64,000 nucleotides of DNA from Boswellia sacra (taxonomy: Eukaryota > Streptophyta > Magnoliopsida > Sapindales > Burseraceae), in NCBI GenBank assembly GCA_013180625.2, contig SNVD02015884.1, positions 744,001-808,000 of the forward strand, in the 5' to 3' direction. A program made the position numbers and the translations under genes. Within the stretch, counting starts at the first letter, position 1, and every line of letters begins with the position of its first letter. The notes below the pieces were generated by a model. The model was not told where the DNA came from. It made no database searches and saw only the letters and a list, made by a program, of their open reading frames with translations. Below, one piece after another: positions 10,590 to 22,942 of the stretch.

Positions 10590-13500
10590 ATGTGATTTTA
10601 TCTGGTGTGATGCACCACACCGTATTAACTAGCAGTACGTTGAAAATCGATTCCATCATTTAGGATTTATTTGTTGTCATATTTCAGTTTTTGTTTTTAA
10701 AATTCGGTAAGAGTATGTTTTAAAATTAAGTAAGAATACGAAGTTGATTTTAAATTTTTTTTAATTTTAAAAATAATATATTATTAATATTGATTTAAAA
10801 TATATTGATAAATATCTTTAAAAATATATTTAAAATATAAAAACAAACTATTTTTATCAAGTCATATAATTCTTTAACTATTTAGATTTTGTTTGAAGTA
10901 ATATTGTATTTTTTAAGTAGTGTTTTAGATAAATGTATCATCTTATATAACAGTAATATTTTATTGAGTATCAATCATATAGAAAAAGATATATCGTTTA
11001 TAATATAATAATCTTTAACACGTGTTTTTAATAATATATTACTCTTAGAAAATTAAAAGATATTTATTAATAGAACGAAGATTATATAGTTTTATTGTAA
11101 GATTTATTTGAATACTATATTCAATAACCCTTAACTAATAATATTTTTTGTTGAATACAATTTTCATGAGTGCCGTGATAATACAGAGATTTAAAGCAAC
11201 TCTTGATTATATTATCATCCGTGTCAGAGTAAATTGAAATCATGGAAAGATACAACTTCATCATCACATGGTGATGCAATTAGATGAACGGTTGATATCA
11301 AGTATGTAAGTTAGTATGATGTTTTGGGTTATAGATGGGTGTTGTAATGTTTTTGGCTAGAACGAAGTGCTGTAGGAGCTTTTCGGCCTCCCATTTGGTA
11401 TTATTAGATAACGGTGACATGGCAATCAGGAGTGGAAGACACGTAAGGAGGCCTCTATCCTTTTTTCTTAAATGACGGATATACCCCTTTTATCTTTGGA
11501 CAAGATGAGCCCGTGGGCTAGTCGTCATGGTCCTAACTGTAAAATGACCAAATTAAACACGTCGTATAATTTGTCTTGCTGCAAGTGAATTGAGAACCGT
11601 TCGTTTCATTGTATCAGAAGATGAGACATAACCCATGATCGATTCGGGGCTGGACTTCGTGATTTCACATGGGCTCATTAATTCAGCCTCCAGGCATCAG
11701 GCAAATGTTGGGCTTGGGCCGCAGGCCCATATCTAATTGTACAAATGGCTGCGGCTTGCGTGTGCTGCCCGCATGCCGGCGCGAGGGCAAGCGTGGCTAT
11801 GGCGTGTGCCTGTTTGGTTATTGGGATTACGCCCCCCACCCCTAAGATTTAGGCTGATTGCATTAGAAACAAATGTTTATGAAAGCTAACACGTTGATCT
11901 TTACATGCTCGATGCTAATTAGTATATCAAATGAGTCAAACCATTATGTTAATGCATGAGTCAAACAATAATCTTAATGCATGGATTTGTAAACTAATGT
12001 TTCCACGAGACATTGTCTATTTTGAGACTGAAAGACACACGGATTGAGTTTTAGAATAGGGTTTCTCTAGTGGGTTGTATTGTAGAAATATTGATACATA
12101 GATTTTATAAGGTTTATATTCTTACGAGGTATTGTCCTCTTTGGGTTGAAGCTAACATGATTTTGTCGTAGAAAGAGCCATTGTTAGAGAATGGGGTAGC
12201 TCCTTCTCTTTTAAGTTACAAGCCAATCTATGATAAGAAAAAATACTGGATAAAGTCACCATCCCCTTATTTGAACCCAATGTTAACCTATTCTTTCAAA
12301 CGAAATCATCACATCTCATCCTAAATAGTATAACATTTATTAAATAAATGATAAAAACATGGTAAGTGATACAGCAATATCTCATCGTAATACAGTAATA
12401 CTACATCAATTAGAATAATTTTCTTAAAAAAAAGTATATTAATCATATTGAATACAACATACAAAATGTGAGTTTCAAAAATCTTTGAATCTCAAGTAGC
12501 TAACAAACTTGAAGGGTGTTATTGTTATTTCTCTTGGCAATTGATGGGGTGGAGTATGCGAATGAGACGAGCACTTTTCCATTAAAAAATAAAGAGGATA
12601 ACTTATCTCATAATGTCCAATGCTGAAGAGTGAACTTTGAAAAAAGTCCAAAATTCTCAATCTTGTGACTTGTCTGGGCCCAATTCACCTACTTTGTCCC
12701 AACCCCACAACCAACCCATGTTATTCATATCCCACTCTTTGGACTTTTCTTTCCTCACCTTTTTTTTTTTTTTCCCCTTTGAATCTCCACTTAACCTTAT
12801 ACAATTTTTAAGTCAACACTTGCTTAAAGATGTGATTATTACAAAACATGGATTCAAAGTCTATCATCTTTTAATTCTTTTTTTTTAATACACATTTTAT
12901 GTCTTTGTTTAAATTACGACTTCATCAAGTGGGCACTGCCTAGTTTCAACCGATAAAATATCCTATTATCAGTACAGAATTTCAATGCTTTACACTAAAT
13001 TTATCAGTTAGTGGGGTTGTGATGAATCATGTCTGTATAGAAGCTTGGATTAATTTGAGTTTTGGCACGAAAATAATAGAAAGAAAAAGCTTCAAAACTT
13101 GTTTATTAAAGGTAAGAATAATGAGCGTTGAACCTTTGATAGTTATTCATCAAAATAAAAGCTTAGCCTTAATTAGAGAATGAGACGTGAAGGCCATTTC
13201 TTGCTCTAAAAGGGTTGTCGTGGCCACAACAAGGCCTTAAAGCATTCAATGAAAATGAAATAATCTTAATATCCTAGCCTCATTTCAACCGAATTAAATG
13301 TCTTTGAAATGTGTTGCTACTTGAACGTTGAAACTCTCTAATAAAAATCTTAACGAAATTTCCTTGTTATTCTAAAAAGATTGAAAAAAAAAAAAGATTG
13401 CTTCCAACAATCATTTGATAAAGAAATTCGAGTTGTTCAAATTTGACTAATTATAAGCAACGTTGAATGGGGAAAGTGATAAATTAATGGAAATGTTTGA

Positions 13501-13740
13501 CTTAGTTTGCTTTCAACTTATCACAAGCAGTACTTAGTGAGTATATAAGTAGAAATATAAAACTTTAATAAAATCTTTCAAATTGAAAAAAAAAACTTGA
13601 AATTAAAAAAATTATAAATACTCAATATTTAATGTTATATACAATTTTATTTCATCCTTTATATTAAAAGTTTAATAAAAAAATATCTTTAAAATAAGTT
13701 TAATTTTAACATGTGATTTAAATGTATAATAGGGCTAATT
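10590..13740. other. 3 kb intergenic, AT-rich, no gene seen
   Basis: Lies between the divergent HPR1 and transporter promoters. A GC-richer island (11640-11830) and a stretch at 11990-12290 with two variants of an ATTGTC..TTTGGG-like motif (12015 and 12131) look like old dispersed repeats. No frame has codon structure or recognisable domains. Confidence 0.5.
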
Positions 13741-13756
13741 TTACAATGCACTATGC

Positions 13757-13887
13757 ATCCCTATTTTTGCATAAAGTTTGGAGAAATGTATATAAACTTT
13801 TAAAATCATGAGATTTTTTTAACTTTTTTTGTAGAGTTCACCAAACTTTATATATATTTTTCAAATTTTATGCAAAAAATACAGAGT
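13757..13887. mobile_element. Small foldback element (MITE-like)
   Basis: The left arm (CTATTTTTGCATAAAGTTTG, 13761 on) is complementary with few mismatches to the right arm (about 13840-13885, which reads TTTTATGCAAAAAATACAG). A central spacer of about 45 bp lies between. Almost the whole 130 bp can fold into one hairpin. Ends and target duplication are not certain. Confidence 0.5.
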
Positions 13888-14092
13888 TAAAATTTAAACA
13901 TATACAATATCAATTAAAGAAAATTTTCTTATAATAATCTTTTTTACAGGTAAAGAAAACAATTTTTACTTAATTTTTAATATAATTTTTAAGATATTAA
14001 CATCTTAAATTATTTTAGCAATTAATCTAGGGTTAAAAACCATTAAATTTTTTTTCAATTATTTAATCCAAATTTTCAATTTTCCGTTAACT

Positions 14093-14142
14093 GCTCTCTC
14101 TTCTCCTCCCTTCTCTTCTCTTCTCATCTTTCTCTCTGCCAA
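14093..14142 (+). promoter_or_regulatory. Pyrimidine patch / CT-rich leader of the transporter gene
   Basis: An almost pure C/T run (CTCTCTCTTCTCCTCCCTTC and following) about 60-110 bases before the start codon. This is a typical plant core-promoter Y patch or 5' UTR; no clear TATA box is at the usual distance. Confidence 0.5.
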
Positions 14143-14204
14143 ACAACTTTATCCTCTCAACAGCTTTACGTTTCCTTCTCCACTCCAAAATCTTCGAAGA
14201 AGCC

Positions 14205-16801
14205 ATGGAAAGGCTTCTCTACTCATCCTCTCCAACCCATCTCAACAATACCCATCTCAAGTTTTCTCCTCTCCTCTCTCGCCTCCCCCGTTTTGACTCA
14301 CCAAAAGTCGGTTTTTTCGCTCCATCACGAACCGATTCCAGGCGACTCTGCTCCGTCTCCTGCAAAAACCAGAACCCGTCTCGGCTGTCTTGTTATTCCT
14401 CATCGAAATTGAACAATTCCCATTTCTCCTCTTCCTCTGGAGATGACGCGCCGAATGAGTCAATACCCAGTTCTCCTTCTCTCGAGCAGATCGGTGCAGA
14501 AGCTGTTCAGCAGAAAAAGGTAACTTTTTTCATTCAGATTAATGGAGAATTTTTGTCTTTTATTTTATTTTTGGGTTGCTTTGATTTGGGGTTTACTGAA
14601 TTGTGTGGATATATGGTGAATCGGGAGTTATAGACAAGTAGGTTCTGAGAAATGGATGTTTGGTTGTTAGGAAAATAGAGAAAAGAGGAAAGAAAGTTAG
14701 AGCCTTTTGGTTTTTTATTTTATTTTTTAATATTTTGTGTTACTGGAAGTTTGATACTGTAAAAAATGTTAATGAAATGGAAATTTATATAATTGGGCTC
14801 TCACTGTTGGCAGAATTAATCAGTGATTAGCTGGGAGCAATTGTAAATAATAACAATTTTCTGTTATTTCATGGCATCGAGTTCAAAAAATTTTCTATAG
14901 CGGAATGGATTTTTTTGGTATGCTTAAGAGTCTTTTCATTCTTTCAATTAGATAACTTTATATGGTGTAGAATAAGTGTATTTATTACAATAATCGGATG
15001 AATATCTATCCCATTGGTTGCAATCAATTCCTTGCAGCCACTGCGAAGGTTTACCTGATCCCCATGGAGGTGTAGATGGGGGCACCTTGCACTGTTCCCC
15101 TGGACTAGTATGTCATGAACACCAAGGTTATAAAAAATTTATATTATCGCCATCATGTATCCTATGCCTTCTTCCACACCACAAGTATCATATTCCTGCT
15201 TAAAACTGCTGAATTCTTGTAAATAAACAATTCACAATTAATTTAATCAGAATTTTACTTCCCATTATTCATTGCATGCTGCAAAATCTGACCTTCACTT
15301 AATTGGAGTGATTGAGCCATTGTTTGATTGTAACCTTTTCCAACATGTTGATGAAATCCAATTTCTGGTCCTTGAAAGGATATCTTGGTCCGTCATGAAC
15401 AAAAGAGAGATGACGCTTACATGACCTCTGCTTCCATAGATGTGGAGACTAATCTTTTTTGTACAGTAACGAAGTGCAGTTAGAAGCTTCTTCGTTTCTC
15501 GGTGTTAGAAGCATTTACTGAAAAAGCAGGAGTAGAACCAATAAATTGAAACATAGGGTATTAGTGCCAATACCAACATTACAAAATGCACAGAAAATTT
15601 AGTGAATGTTAAATCTTTGTTTTTATTACTTTGATTTTATTTTATTTCTGATAAATTATTGTGTATGTTTTACCCTGTTAATAGCTTAGACATATTAGAG
15701 TTTGAAAAGGATGATGTCTTGTGAACACCACTTCGCATAAGCACATCTCTTTAATGTCGCTTCTATAGCATTTACATATTTCATTCACATCCTCTATAGT
15801 GCAACCAATATAACATTTTACAAGTTCTTAACCATGAAATATTTGGCGGTATTTGAAGGGGATTAGCACAGTCCAATAGTTTAATAGCTGTGTACCTTGT
15901 TGAATTAATCCATTTTATCAGTATAAAGTTCACAAATTTATCATAAATGCACTTCTTTCAGGCAATTGCTGCTGGAACATTTGTGGCACTCTCTGCTATC
16001 ATTGTATTTTTAATCCAGCCAATGTTTGCACCAGCAGCTTTTGCAACTTTTCAAACTGCAGCTAAGTCTGGTGCTCCTGCAGCTGCTGCAGTTGGAGGCA
16101 GGCTGCTCCGGACTGAATTATTGAGTAGTGCCTGGACTGGTTTCTTTGCTGGTTGCTTACATACTCTTTCTGGGCCAGATCATCTTGCTGCTTTGGCTCC
16201 ACTCTCGATTGGCCGATCTCGCATGGAAAGTGCTGCAGTTGGAGCCCTTTGGGGCTGTGGTCATGATGCTGGTCAGGTTATTTTTGGGTTACTGTTTTTA
16301 CTTCTAAAGGACAGGCTTCACATTGAAGTTATCAGAACTTGGGGCACACGAGTGGTGGGATTAACTCTGCTTGTTATTGGTGCTATGGGTATTAAGGAAG
16401 CTTCAGAAGTTCCAACCCCATGTGTCGCCCTTGAAAATGGTGAGTGTGATGTTAGCCTCTATGAAGCACTTGATAACCCTGCAGTTGGGAAAAAGAAGAT
16501 TGGTTTTGCTACATTTGCCACTGGGATTGTGCATGGTTTGCAACCTGACGCGCTGATGATGGTCTTGCCTGCACTTGCTTTGCCATCTCGCTTGGCTGGT
16601 GCTGCTTTTCTTATCATGTTCTTAATTGGGACAGTAGTTGCAATGGGAAGCTATACAGTATTTCTAGGTTCATGTAGTCAGGCATTAAAGGATAGGGTAC
16701 CTAGAATCACTGAGAAACTTACTTGGGCATCTTCCCTTGTAGCAATTGCTCTTGGATTTGCCATCCTTATCAGCCAATTTTTTGGATATAGCTTGTATTG
16801 A
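14205..16801 (+). CDS. NiCoT-family (HX4DH) transporter, probably plastid envelope
   Basis: Plant relative of bacterial nickel/cobalt permeases, closest in memory to Arabidopsis At2g16800. Two exons, 14205-14519 and 15962-16801, joined in frame (AAAAAG|GT ... TTTCAG|GC), give 384 residues. The first exon codes a 105-residue Ser-rich, acid-poor leader starting MERLLYSSSPTHLNN that looks like a chloroplast transit peptide. The second carries the family signature HTLSGPDH (172-179), GCGHDAGQV, a run of hydrophobic segments, the second His/Asp motif GIVHGLQPDALMM, and ends GYSLY. The 1.44 kb intron was copied in part with exon 2 to 23969-25136. Substrate in plants is not established; Ni/Co/Fe is inferred from the family. 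Metal coordination by the HX4DH residues is family knowledge. Confidence 0.93.
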
Positions 16802-17678
16802 TCCTTCTGACCCAGCATCAAACTTCGCATTTTGCACGTCTCCTCACTATTAGGCAGTATCTTAGAAAGGATTATTCATTTTGTTTACGACAAAAGAGTT
16901 CTTCTGCGCAGAATATCATATCAAGTGAGAAATATCGTCCTTATATCTTGTTTCGCCTTTACGGATTGTAATCTTTATAAGGGAAACCTTTTGCTCTTCG
17001 AAAGTCTCTGTAATTCTCTAATGATAGAATTTGGTTTTTCATTTGGTACTGGATTCTTCCATGTTGTGCAAATTTCTTCTGCTCTTTCCATCGGAAGCCT
17101 CCATGCGTTTTACATCGGAAGTTCACAAAAAGTGATACCTATAAGTGATTCAACGTGCATGCTCAAACATTGTAGCAGACTTCTAGTATTAAATTGTGAT
17201 CTCGAGCTGGGGACAAGCTTTTGAACCACTGTCTGAATGTAAAATTTTGATTAGTCATGGTTGTTGCAATTTGTAATCCTGAACTTTCTTATCAATTTAT
17301 AATTCATGACTCATTACTACTTGATTTTCCAATTCAAAGCATACTTTAATTATCACTCTTGCATTTGCTTGTAGAATCCGAGCTAAACTTAGTTCCATAG
17401 ATATCCACCCTAAATTTATAAATCGAGACTTCAAGTAAAAATTTGTCAAACAATGTGGAGTTCGCTGTGATTTCACGACCAATAAAAAAGAATGCAATCA
17501 GCGGAATGCAGTCTAAATGTTCAAAAAGAACAGATGCAAATCTACAACCTTCGGTCAAAGTATTAACAATTCTTTTACAATCAATCTTCCACTTTCATCA
17601 TATAAGCTTCGACGACAAAAAGCTAGAACTTATAGGTAACCATAAAGAGATTATTCCGAAATAGAAAAAGCTGATGAA
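16802..17678 (+). repeat. Transporter 3' UTR and intergene, copy A of a duplicated segment
   Basis: Matches 25137-26109 nearly throughout, sharing for example CAGCATCAAACTTCGCATTT and GAACAGATGCAAATCTACAA. It includes the transporter 3' UTR and the spacer before the convergent PIS gene. No independent gene is seen. Confidence 0.85.
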
Positions 17679-17925
17679 CTAGGGCTTCTGCTTTCTCTCA
17701 ATATCGTAAAGCACACATATATCAGCTGCTGTCTTCATCTGAAACCACAAAATCAATTCCATAACAGTCAATATCATTCAAAGGTAAATTCTTGCACAAC
17801 GGAAGGTCATCCAGTCATATGATATCCCGGGGAATATCATGTCTACAGAAGAATTTGAGAACTTTCAATTCATAAGAGACAACTACATGCAATTCCAGGA
17901 ATTTTTTTACGAGTCCAAATTTCTC
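17679..17925 (-). pseudogene. PIS terminal exon and start of intron 9, truncated copy A
   Basis: The minus-strand exon 17738-17679 encodes MKTAADICVLYDIERKQKP and a stop, the exact end of phosphatidylinositol synthase, with the CAG splice acceptor kept. Homology to the intact gene continues into its intron (26170-26340) and fades at about 17925. The other nine exons are absent here. Part of them reappears at 22943-23967. The exon itself is undamaged, but alone it cannot make an enzyme. Confidence 0.85.
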
Positions 17926-20900
17926 TGATTTTCCCCGAGGTTCATTAAAAAAAATAAAAAATCATCCCTATGATATGATATCAATAATTGTGATTAACCC
18001 TTTTGGTAATCAATTTTAGATTAGTCTCAAAGACAGTGTTAACACTTCGAATACTATATTTAAGTTAAGAGAAGTAATTTATTTATTAAAAAAATATAGA
18101 ATGAAGTATCAAAACGATTTTTTTAATCAAATTATAAAATTATTGAATGAAGTATCAAAATGATTTTTTTTTTTTAACAATGCATCATATTAGTTGTTGC
18201 TTTCGATTAAAAAAAACTTTGTGGGCGTCTTGGTCCCTCCGTTGTTGTACTTGGCATCGAATAAAAATATGATAATTTTTTTTATTAACAGCATTTTCAC
18301 TTTGCATCTCGACCTAATTTTATGCTAGTGCCTTTTATCACCAGATGAGACTGCTCTTGTTGAGTTTTGAGAATGATAATCATCATATAATGTCTTATAT
18401 ATTAAAGAAGCAGATTTAATTTATAGAGAGAGAGAATTATATAAATATATGATGCATTTGCATGAATACATGCATGAGTCGAACAGTTGATATTCTGTGT
18501 GCCAACTAAACTGCTCAAGGCCTGTTTCCATTGTACCGTATAAAAATTATGCACTGTGTTAATTTGTATAATTCTTATGTTAGGCACAAATTCTGCACTA
18601 CGTTAAATAATGTAATGCATATGCCACAAATATTGTATTATGTAATGCGGAGAAAATTGGCTGCACAACTCTGCATTGTACAAAAATAATACCTTTTTAA
18701 AACATTTGGACACCCTTTCTCATAGTCTCCGTCTTCATCTCACGGCAACTCCGGTATCTCCATCTCCCTCCCTCTGTAAATTTCTCAAATTCTCATCTCT
18801 ATACTCTTTGCTAACCCTCTCCTACTCTTGGATTTCGAATTTGATTGTTTTGTTATCTGGGTATATTTTGATTTTTTGTCTCTGTAGTTTTTGATTCAAT
18901 TTGTGATTTGTCTCTGTTGATTCTTTTGTTTTTGGGTGTTGGAATGGATTTGTTTGTGTATTGCAATTGTTCAATAAAATGTCTCAATGGAAAGAGGCAG
19001 GAAGTTAATTGGCGTGGATGCTCAATCTTTAGAAGTCGGTTGATTAGATAGATCATGGCTGTGTTGTGTTGTTAGCTTTCAAATTTTCAAATAATCTAAC
19101 TTTATTGAATCTGCGTGCCTCTCTGTCTTCATTCATCTGCTGAGTTTTTAATTCTTCTCCCTGTTTTATTGTTTTGGGTTGCTTCGTTTTCCAATTATAT
19201 CCCTTCTAGAATACATTGTGAGAAATTGCAATTTATATGGCTGAGCAACAGTTTATTAAATAATTGTCAGCAAGCCCATTGACTTTATGTAGACATGCCA
19301 GCAAAAGAATTCAGATCAGACTACTGTAATCTAATCTAATCCTACGCTACCCATTTTCTAGCTCCTTGTTGAAGTCTGTAAGAAGAAAAAAAACGTTTGA
19401 TTTATGTTTAGATTTTCTTGGAAAGATGCCATTTGCCATTGCACACAAGAATCTGTTTCTCTATGGTGTACAAGCACTGAATTCGTTTGACAACAAATCT
19501 TACAAGTGTTAGTTTACAATGAATTTGAATAAATCCCACCAGGAATGTATTTACAATGAATTTGAATAAATCCCACCAGGAATGTGTCATATTCAGGAAA
19601 CTTAGCTATCAGGGTCAAGTTGGTTGATTGTATACTTGCAATCTTCTTTGACAAGAGATTGTTATGAGCAGTCATGGACTGTTTTTGGCTTGCCTGATTG
19701 ATAGTTATGTGTATAATGAATCTGACCCATAACGTAACATTTAATATCTTTTGAAAAATGTAGCTGAAAGTGAGATATGGGATTGAGTTTGAGTTCGGTA
19801 TTGTACCTCATTGGAAAGCGTAACAGAAACAACAAAAGAATACTGAGCATCTCTCTGATTTTCTGTCTGTATATTGACATGGGATATTGTCATTTAAGAA
19901 AATACAAAAATCTTCACAGGGACATGATATCTTGCATTATTTATTCAATGTATTTATTTAAAATTGTTTGTGCCAGATTGTTAAAAAGTACTTGAGTTTA
20001 TTGGAAAGAAAGAAGGGCTGTGACTTCCGTCTGGATTTGCTGCATAATATATATAGTAATTAATACTTATGATTGCTTGAGTTCAGTGCAAATACTTATG
20101 ATTGGTGCACTTTTTTCCATGGGGCAGCATATATCATATTGGCATTTTAATTTTTTTCTTTTTGTTCGTTGCGATGATTGAATTTATTCATGTTGTGCAT
20201 GGTTTGTGTTAATTTCTATAAATATTGTTGTTTTAATGAAGTGTTGACTGGGTTTGCAGTGAACAGGAACGGATTTCAAAAATTTGTACGGTTAGTTTGC
20301 TTTGATTTTGATTCTCAAGTTTATGTACGTTCAAATAGACATCTCAATGATTTTTTTAAAATTACTGCAAAAATATTGAGTATTCGATTTATTATGAATT
20401 TTTTAATTTGACTCTGCAATGCCAGAATTTTAGTTTTTCTACAAGGGATTAGTTTTAGAAAAATTATTTGAGATACCAAGAAGCCTCATAAAATTATGAA
20501 ATTTGGCAGATATCTTTGCTTTTATGTTTAATTTAAATCTGGAAAGTTTTATGATTTTATGATTTAGCCATGAATTATTATATTTTTTTGAATGGAGATA
20601 GGTAAATTCTGGAAATTACTTGACAAAATTTTTATATCTGAGAACTTAAATTATTTGAGGTACTTAATGAATTCAGAATGCTATGAAATTTTACATAGGG
20701 TTAGATATGTATGTCTAGATAGGCTGTGTAAAATCTTAAATCATTTAGATGAGTAAATTATTAATTAAAAATCAGAAAATCAGTATTGCTCTGTTTTGGA
20801 AAATGAAATTAATTAGCATTAATTAAGTATGATTTGAAGTCGCATATTAGCAAACATAGGTGTTCAGGTTGATTGTGAATGGAATATGATATGATGAGCT

Positions 20901-21870
20901 CTTTTACGATATGAATTATTTGCTTGTTTGAACGCCCGAGTCTTAGTTTCTTGTACATGCCCATTATTTGCATTCAACTTAATTAACGTTCCATGGCAGC
21001 TTCACAAGCTGTACGAACTTGTTATGTTCCTTCTTGTTTGACCTTTGTCAACTTCTCTTTTTCTGTTATTGAATAAAAACAGATGAGATTTATCTCTCAT
21101 AGGTGAACAAATTTTAAGTTATATTGGGATATCACTTTCAGCATCAGTTATGCACATTCGCAGACATGTTGAAAAAATTTAACGAAATAGTTTTATCATG
21201 TCCTATAATTAGTTATTTATACAGTTAAGATTTTGTATATTTATTTTATATAACTCAAGTTCTTTGAGATAATCATTCGTGGAAAAACTTCTTAGAGAGA
21301 GAGTTCGTTGTTGAAGCGTATTTGAAAGTTTTCTTTTGTTTACAACATTTAAATGTTAGCATGTTTTAGTTTACTTTTTTTTTTTCAAGGATTTCTCTTA
21401 GTTATATTTTTGCTATGTAAACTCCATTAAAAAAGTTTAAATTAAAAAAGTTTATACAAGTTTAAGCATAAATATTTTGTAGATTGTTTAATATGATTTT
21501 TATTTTATTTTTGTAAAAATTATATAAATTAACTATAAGGAAGACTATACTTCCTTATATATATTTTTTAATTATAGGTTATAATATATTTTTATTTAGT
21601 GTTTAATTTATCATAATGAAAAATAAAATAAATTTTGTATGAAAATAATGTTTAATTTCTTTAATAATGTTTTGTTAATTTTTGAATTGAAAAATAATAT
21701 TATACAATCTAAAAATGCATAATAAAGTGTAATATTCTATCAAACACATATCTTATTGTACGTAGTATTAATTAATACAATATAATGTAATTATTATTAA
21801 AAATAATATCATATGATGTCGCTTCGCTTGTACCGTGTGCGTACATGTCTATGCTTTTGGTTCAGCCTTT
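17926..21870. other. 4 kb of non-PIS DNA inside the duplication complex
   Basis: AT-rich. A CT-rich stretch at 18715-18790 followed by intron-like T-rich sequence, and a TTTGCAG acceptor-like site at 20253-20259, resemble a plant 5' UTR and leader intron, but no coding exon follows. A 37-bp direct tandem repeat lies at 19513-19586. I do not recognise any protein. Confidence 0.4.
19513..19586. repeat. Two tandem 37-bp units
   Basis: The word TTTACAATGAATTTGAATAA and the following CCCACCAGGAATGT occur at 19513 and again at 19550 without change. Confidence 0.9.
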
Positions 21871-21875
21871 TCGTT

Positions 21876-22512
21876 TCAAAGAGAATCGCCAACTCCAGGG
21901 CTGCGTCTAGGTGATCCTGTAAGAGAGTTTTCAGCACTACTAAGGCTATGGTCACCTTGTACATTGGATTCAACGTCTTCTTCCTCTTCTGCATGTTTAT
22001 GACCGATGATAGGACTGTGTCCAGGAATTGTGATTCGGTTGTCTGGCGGAAGTCCTGTAAAAGACTGTTCAGCAGCAAGGTTATTATGATCACCGTGTAC
22101 CTGGAACTCAGCATTTTCTTTGTCTTCTGCATGTTTATGGCCAATAACAGGACTGTTACCCGGTGTTTTTGGTCGAAAATCACCTTTGTATGCAGTAGCT
22201 GAATCACCAAAACTGATATTGTGTGAGGATATTTCTTTCTTCCCTGCAATGTTGTTTTTGGCACCGGTAATGTTACCAGTAGGCTGTGTTGGCTGAAAGT
22301 ATTCTTCTTTGCGCGCTGCAGTACTCTGGTGCCAATTGATGCTGCTGCGTTCTTCTGTTTTTCCATGTGAATCCTTCGTAACAGCAGTAGCTTCCTTCTT
22401 GTTTGTTGGCATTATTTGCCTTCCCTCAGCCATAAAGATCAATTGCATGGCAGGCAATTAGGGTGAAAACAATAAGAGGAAAAATTTTATGGACGGATGC
22501 GGTCTCTGCCAT
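21876..22512 (-). CDS. CEP-type (C-terminally encoded peptide) precursor, frameshifted
   Basis: CEPs are secreted 15-mer peptides, cut from precursors, that signal nitrogen and root status through LRR receptor kinases. On the minus strand an open frame from about 22457 to a stop at 21876-21878 contains a near-canonical CEP domain DFRPKTPGNSPVIGH (22137-22181). A second is NRITIPGHSPIIGH (21999-22040), and a degenerate third is SPRRSPGVG near the C-terminus. The first two lie in a 46-residue tandem repeat with acidic spacers. Upstream, an ATG at 22510-22512 opens MAETASVHKIFPLIVFTLIA and CHAIDLYG, a clean signal peptide with the family's ACH..-GRQI junction. It runs one base out of frame with the CEP part (stop at GGC TGA). 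So either there is a one-base indel (recent pseudogene or assembly error) or the frames are joined some other way. CEP identity is strong; function is doubtful. Confidence 0.65.
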
Positions 22513-22656
22513 CCTTGGAGAAGGGATGAATGAGTACAACGGAAATTAATGCATTTAAATGATAGAGTGGGATCAGGTTAAAGAATTAAAGGTTCAAATT
22601 ACTAGAAGAGAAAAGAAGAGGAAGGAGTTATTTCCTTTGAGGCCAGAGATAAGAAT

Positions 22657-22784
22657 AATATTTCCTCTTAATTCTGCTCCTCACAGAGTGGTTATCATCT
22701 GGGAATAATAATTTCAGGTTATTATTTCCTCTTAATTCTGCTCCTCACAGAGTGGTTATCATCTGGGAATAATAATTTCAGGTT
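22657..22784. repeat. Two tandem 64-bp units
   Basis: TTTCCTCTTAATTCTGCTCC through ATAATTTCAGGTT occurs at 22661 and again at 22725, essentially identical. It lies in the upstream region of the CEP-like gene, so it could carry duplicated promoter elements. Confidence 0.95.
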
Positions 22785-22942
22785 GTGCTACTTGAAAGAT
22801 TGAGTGAATAATAAGGCTTTTAACATTTAATATAAAATTAAGAAACTTGTTGTTTGTGTATATTAACATCTCCCCAGGCCGCCAGGCGGGCCTAGCCCAG
22901 CCAATTTGCGGACGAAATGGGCTTTTTCTCAGTGTCAAATGA

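Noticed and set aside
15018..15203. Possible extra exon in the transporter intron (Cys/His-rich frame)
   Set aside because: The Arabidopsis relative has no such segment, and direct splicing of exons 1 and 2 already gives the expected length.
18690..20300. 5' UTR plus leader intron of an unknown gene
   Set aside because: CT-rich leader and acceptor-like site are present but no coding exon follows, so no gene is called.
21809..22366. 185-codon minus-strand frame overlapping the CEP-like gene
   Set aside because: It is another reading of the tandem repeat; the CEP frame carries the conserved motifs.
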